A stretch of 7,081 nucleotides of DNA from JAICLK01 sp036489905 (GTDB lineage Bacteria; Patescibacteriota; Saccharimonadia; Saccharimonadales; UBA4665), in the NCBI GenBank assembly GCA_036489905.1, contig DASXEX010000043.1, forward strand, positions 1 through 7,081. Direction: 5' to 3'. The notes below the pieces were generated by a model. It saw only the letters and a program-made list of their open reading frames with translations. It did no database searches and was not told the DNA's origin. Positions 5,651 to 7,081 of the stretch are shown here, one piece after another. Within the stretch, counting starts at the first letter, position 1, and every line of letters starts with the position of its first letter. The translations under genes and the position numbers were made by a program.

Positions 5651-5725
5651 TGGTGCGGGTACTGGGAATCGAACCCAGCGCTCAGCCTTGGGAAGGCTGC
5701 ATATTAGCCACTATACGATACCCGC
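5651..5725 (-). tRNA. tRNA-Gly (anticodon CCC)
   Basis: This is a complete 75-nt cloverleaf with encoded CCA. The acceptor stem is GCGGGTA/TACCCGC, the D stem GTAT/ATGC (one G-U), the anticodon arm CAGCC-TTCCCAA-GGCTG with anticodon CCC reading GGG, and the T arm CTGGG-TTCGATT-CCCAG. The discriminator is A. No clear promoter sits just upstream; the hairpin at 5740-5772 ends 14 nt before it, so it may be processed from the tRNA-Thr transcript. Confidence 0.95.
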
Positions 5726-5727
5726 CA

Positions 5728-5772
5728 GAAAAATTAATTGCCGGAATAGTGAATTTACTTCACTATTCCGGC
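5728..5772 (-). terminator. Perfect 14-bp inverted repeat between two tRNA genes, terminator-like
   Basis: Arms at 5740-5753 and 5759-5772 are exact reverse complements with a 5-nt loop. On the minus strand the stem is followed by AATTAATTTTTC, so the T run starts 7 nt after the stem rather than at once. It would act as a terminator after tRNA-Thr, but it leaves tRNA-Gly without an obvious promoter, so leaky termination or a processing signal is also possible. Confidence 0.6.
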
Positions 5773-5834
5773 GTCTGCTTCAGGAAAAAGAGCAGCGAAG
5801 CGATGAGGAAAAACGTAGTTTTGTCTCATGGATC

Positions 5835-5911
5835 TGGAGCCACCTCGGGGATTCGAACCCCGGACCTCCGCTTTACGAAAGCGGCGCTCTAGCCAACTGA
5901 GCTAAGGTGGC
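5835..5911 (-). tRNA. tRNA-Thr (anticodon CGT)
   Basis: This is a complete 77-nt cloverleaf with encoded CCA. The acceptor stem is GCCACCT/AGGTGGC, the D stem GCTC/GAGC, the anticodon arm CCGCT-TTCGTAA-AGCGG with anticodon CGT reading ACG, and the T arm CGGGG-TTCGAAT-CCCCG. The discriminator base is U, so the 3' end is UCCA. That matches the UGGA of the thrS T-box; tRNA-Val and tRNA-Gly here both carry A at that position. Confidence 0.95.
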
Positions 5912-5925
5912 ATAACTTCGGAGCT

Positions 5926-5934
5926 ATTATACCA
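5926..5934 (-). promoter_or_regulatory. Extended -10 promoter of tRNA-Thr
   Basis: TGG-TATAAT on the minus strand is a perfect -10 hexamer with the extended TGn. The predicted start, near 5919, lies several bases upstream of the mature tRNA 5' end. No good -35 is present at 16-18 nt. Confidence 0.7.
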
Positions 5935-5985
5935 GAAACGTTGCGCTTGGCTGCCACCCCGTAGCTTGCGGGATTCGAGATTACT

Positions 5986-6384
5986 TTAAAGCGTCTCCAG
6001 CGGTTTCCGAAGGTAGGGATCTATATTTAACCTCAACGCCTCTTCTTTCGTAACCCAACGGAAATCCTGGTGCTCTTCACTTAAGATCACATCCTTATTG
6101 AACCGTGCAGTATATGTCAATCGCACAACGTGTAAATTGGCGTCGGGCGGGATTATGTCCTGCGCCATGATGAGCCTGATCGGACCTTCCGGCTCGGCCC
6201 CTATTTCTTCACGTAACTCCCTATTCAGGGCATCTTCAAGTCGTTCAGAGGGGTCGAAACGACCGATGCGACCGCCGGGAATATCCCACTTGATGTCACC
6301 ATCCAAAGGCTTGCTGCGCTGGATGAGCAAATATAGACCTTTGCTATTTTTGAGAATAGCCTTTACGCCAACTTGAAGTTTCAT
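5986..6384 (-). CDS. Nudix hydrolase
   Basis: Nudix enzymes cleave nucleoside diphosphates linked to another moiety; the substrate cannot be told from the sequence. The 132-residue protein is close to the family minimum and consists of the fold alone. The Nudix box at 41-63 runs GRFDPSE, seven residues, then REL-REEIGA, an exact match to GX5EX7REUXEEXGU with the metal-binding glutamates E56, E59 and E60. It is preceded by the usual WDIPGGR. The ATG at 6384 has no Shine-Dalgarno, but TATAAT ends exactly 7 nt before it, so the transcript should start at the start codon. A small GC hairpin without a T tract follows (about 5959-5974), then tRNA-Thr's own promoter. 8-oxo-dGTP clean-up is one possibility among several. 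Confidence 0.9.
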   Translation of the reverse strand: MKLQVGVKAILKNSKGLYLLIQRSKPLDGDIKWDIPGGRIGRFDPSERLEDALNRELREEIGAEPEGPIRLIMAQDIIPPDANLHVVRLTYTARFNKDVILSEEHQDFRWVTKEEALRLNIDPYLRKPLETL

Positions 6385-6495
6385 GCTTTCAATTATAGCA
6401 AAAGAGCGGCTTCGAGGTTCCCTTGAAACGTAAAGTGCCGTGATGCGACGACATCAAGACAGATTTTCGAGCTGGTATGGTATCGAACTAGAGAC
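6385..6495. other. Intergenic region between the HIT and Nudix genes
   Basis: These 111 bp hold the Nudix extended -10 at the left edge. I see no terminator for the HIT gene, no small reading frame and no repeat in the rest. Confidence 0.5.
6392..6400 (-). promoter_or_regulatory. Leaderless-type promoter of the Nudix gene
   Basis: TGC-TATAAT on the minus strand is a perfect extended -10. Seven bases (TGAAAGC) separate the hexamer from the ATG at 6384, so the expected transcription start is the A of the start codon. No ribosome-binding sequence could fit. Confidence 0.7.
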
Positions 6496-6935
6496 TCAAC
6501 TGTCGACTTGAGTAGGCCTTAATAAGGCTATCTGATCTCTTTCCAAAGGGTCAAGAGGTGTGAACAACTCACGACGCCAGCTTAGGGTTTGCTCATACAG
6601 CGTTTCTCCGGGCACACTCGGCAAAACATGAAAATGAACGTGGTCCATTTTTACCATATCTTGTTGTACTCGAGGCCTTGACTTCTGCCATACGACAACG
6701 CCAATGGCTACAGCTGCAAGCATCCTTTGGTGAACTGGCCCAACTAACTCAAAGATTGCGCCCGCTTCTTCTGCGGCTAGCTGTGATGGTAGTTCGACAT
6801 GTCGTCGAGGAATCACTAGAGAGTGACCTTGCGTTAAGCACGGTGAAGAAAGCGAAGCAACGGCCAACCGTTTTGGGCTATGAGTCTTTCTGCAAAGGAA
6901 CCAGGGTCACAAAGGGAACACTCTAAACTCTTCAT
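6496..6935 (-). pseudogene. HIT-family hydrolase, frameshifted near residue 23
   Basis: HIT proteins hydrolyse or transfer nucleotides through a histidine triad. The intact start is the ATG at 6935: MKSLECSLCDPGSFAERLIA, with C6 and C9 forming the CxxC often seen at HIT N-termini. That frame continues to QNG and is then lost at GGTTGG (about 6871-6865). The next frame carries on with LAVASLSSPCLTQGHSLVIP, then RRHVE, and the catalytic HVHFHVLP, to a TGA at 6496. One extra base there would give a single protein of about 146 residues, the normal length. The break is a one-base deletion or a sequencing error; no proper slippery heptamer is present. Left as it is, the N-terminal frame stops at a TAA soon after the shift, and the rest could be made only from a TTG at 6867. 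There is no Shine-Dalgarno; transposon-like sequence lies directly upstream. Confidence 0.75.
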
Positions 6936-6943
6936 GATTCAGT

Positions 6944-6969
6944 AAAAATCTCCGGCCTAAAGTCCGGAG
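6944..6969 (-). terminator. Hairpin with T tract, possible transposon-end hairpin
   Basis: CTCCGG (6969-6964) and CCGGAG (6955-6950) pair around an 8-nt loop, followed on the minus strand by ATTTTTA. It could terminate the upstream transposase remnant. The loop base composition and its place just past a TnpA-like tail also suit the subterminal hairpin of an IS200/IS605 element. The HIT start lies 9 nt beyond the T run. Confidence 0.6.
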
Positions 6970-7032
6970 CTTTCCAGCAGAGCTGCATGCTCAGTGCTTC
7001 ATTGGTTCTGAATGTAAGCTCTGATGCATGAC

Positions 7033-7081
7033 TTAAGTCACCCGACCCACCGATTCGGCGAAGTAACCATCGGCCCACAGG
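7033..7081 (-). pseudogene. tnpA: C-terminal fragment of a probable IS200/IS605-type TnpA transposase
   Basis: One minus-strand frame entering from the edge reads LWADGYFAESVGRVT and stops with TAA at 7033-7035. The LW-x-x-GYF-x-x-(S/T)VG pattern is typical of the C-terminal part of Y1 (HUH) transposases of the IS200/IS605 and RAYT groups, which normally run some 20-30 residues further. After the TAA the same frame continues for 13 codons (VMHQSLHSEPMKH) to a TGA at 6991-6993, which looks like the rest of the domain cut off by a nonsense change. Only 15 residues before the stop are visible, so the assignment rests on a short motif. The catalytic HUH and Tyr lie outside the window. Confidence 0.4.

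Noticed and set aside
5502..5900. A 132-residue plus-strand frame across two tRNA genes
   Set aside because: It reads through tRNA-Gly, a perfect inverted repeat and tRNA-Thr on the opposite strand, so it is not coding.
5959..5974. Terminator for the Nudix gene
   Set aside because: The hairpin has only 4-5 bp and no T tract on either strand.
6496..6867. A complete 123-residue HIT protein starting at a TTG
   Set aside because: The true N-terminus with CxxC lies upstream in another frame from the ATG at 6935, so this start is an artefact of the frameshift.
6862..6880. Programmed -1 ribosomal frameshifting in the HIT gene
   Set aside because: The bases around CCCAAAACGG do not form a proper X XXY YYZ heptamer in the right frame, and no downstream stimulatory structure is evident.
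6936..7081. A minus-strand frame open from the edge (PVGRWLLRRIGG...) whose TGA overlaps the HIT ATG as ATGA
   Set aside because: It looks like a coupled gene, but it reads through a perfect hairpin and T tract, and the alternative frame has the TnpA-like LWADGYF motif. It is probably chance openness.
1..7081. CRISPR array, or UGA recoded as glycine
   Set aside because: No regularly spaced repeat series is present, and UGA acts as the terminal stop of the HIT frame, with no in-frame UGA inside the other conserved genes.

Overview
The window is a compact bacterial segment (about half GC) with small genes, short gaps and overlapping gene ends. The gene families and the style (a threonyl-tRNA synthetase with no TGS domain, a minimal NrdR, start codons sitting directly behind -10 boxes) suggest a Patescibacteria/CPR genome, perhaps Saccharimonadia (TM7). 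That placement rests on resemblance only. UGA is used as a stop where a stop is expected, so nothing suggests the recoded UGA of Gracilibacteria/SR1.

Left end (1-357): the tail of an unidentified + strand ORF, a pair of 12-bp direct repeats, a REP-like palindrome, and a 44-residue N-terminal remnant of a HAD-type phosphatase on the minus strand. This looks like a mobile-element junction that cut the HAD gene directly downstream of thrS.

Threonine block (358-2492, minus): thrS with a good Shine-Dalgarno, preceded by a leader of about 250 nt. The leader has an extended -10 promoter, a stem-I-like region, a stem-III hairpin, a T-box sequence in an antiterminator, and a strong intrinsic terminator that shares bases with the antiterminator. 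The T-box reads UGGA, which needs a uridine discriminator; of the three tRNAs in this window only tRNA-Thr has one.

Middle (2618-3539): tRNA-Val(GAC) with its own promoter and terminator (minus), then on the plus strand an unidentified structured RNA of about 175 nt with promoter and terminator, then nrdR with a near-consensus NrdR box over its start codon. nrdR overlaps the convergent glycosyltransferase gene by 8 bp.

Envelope block (3532-5521, minus): a 118-residue three-helix membrane protein and a 537-residue membrane GT2 glycosyltransferase, one nucleotide apart.

Right end (5651-7081, all minus): tRNA-Gly(CCC), a perfect 14-bp inverted repeat, tRNA-Thr(CGT), a Nudix hydrolase with a leaderless-type promoter, a HIT-family gene broken by a one-base frameshift, and at the edge the tail of a probable IS200/IS605-type TnpA gene followed by a hairpin. 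Transposon remnants therefore lie at both ends of the window.

The most interesting items are the thrS T-box, the NrdR autoregulatory box, the orphan structured RNA and the recurrent leaderless start architecture.
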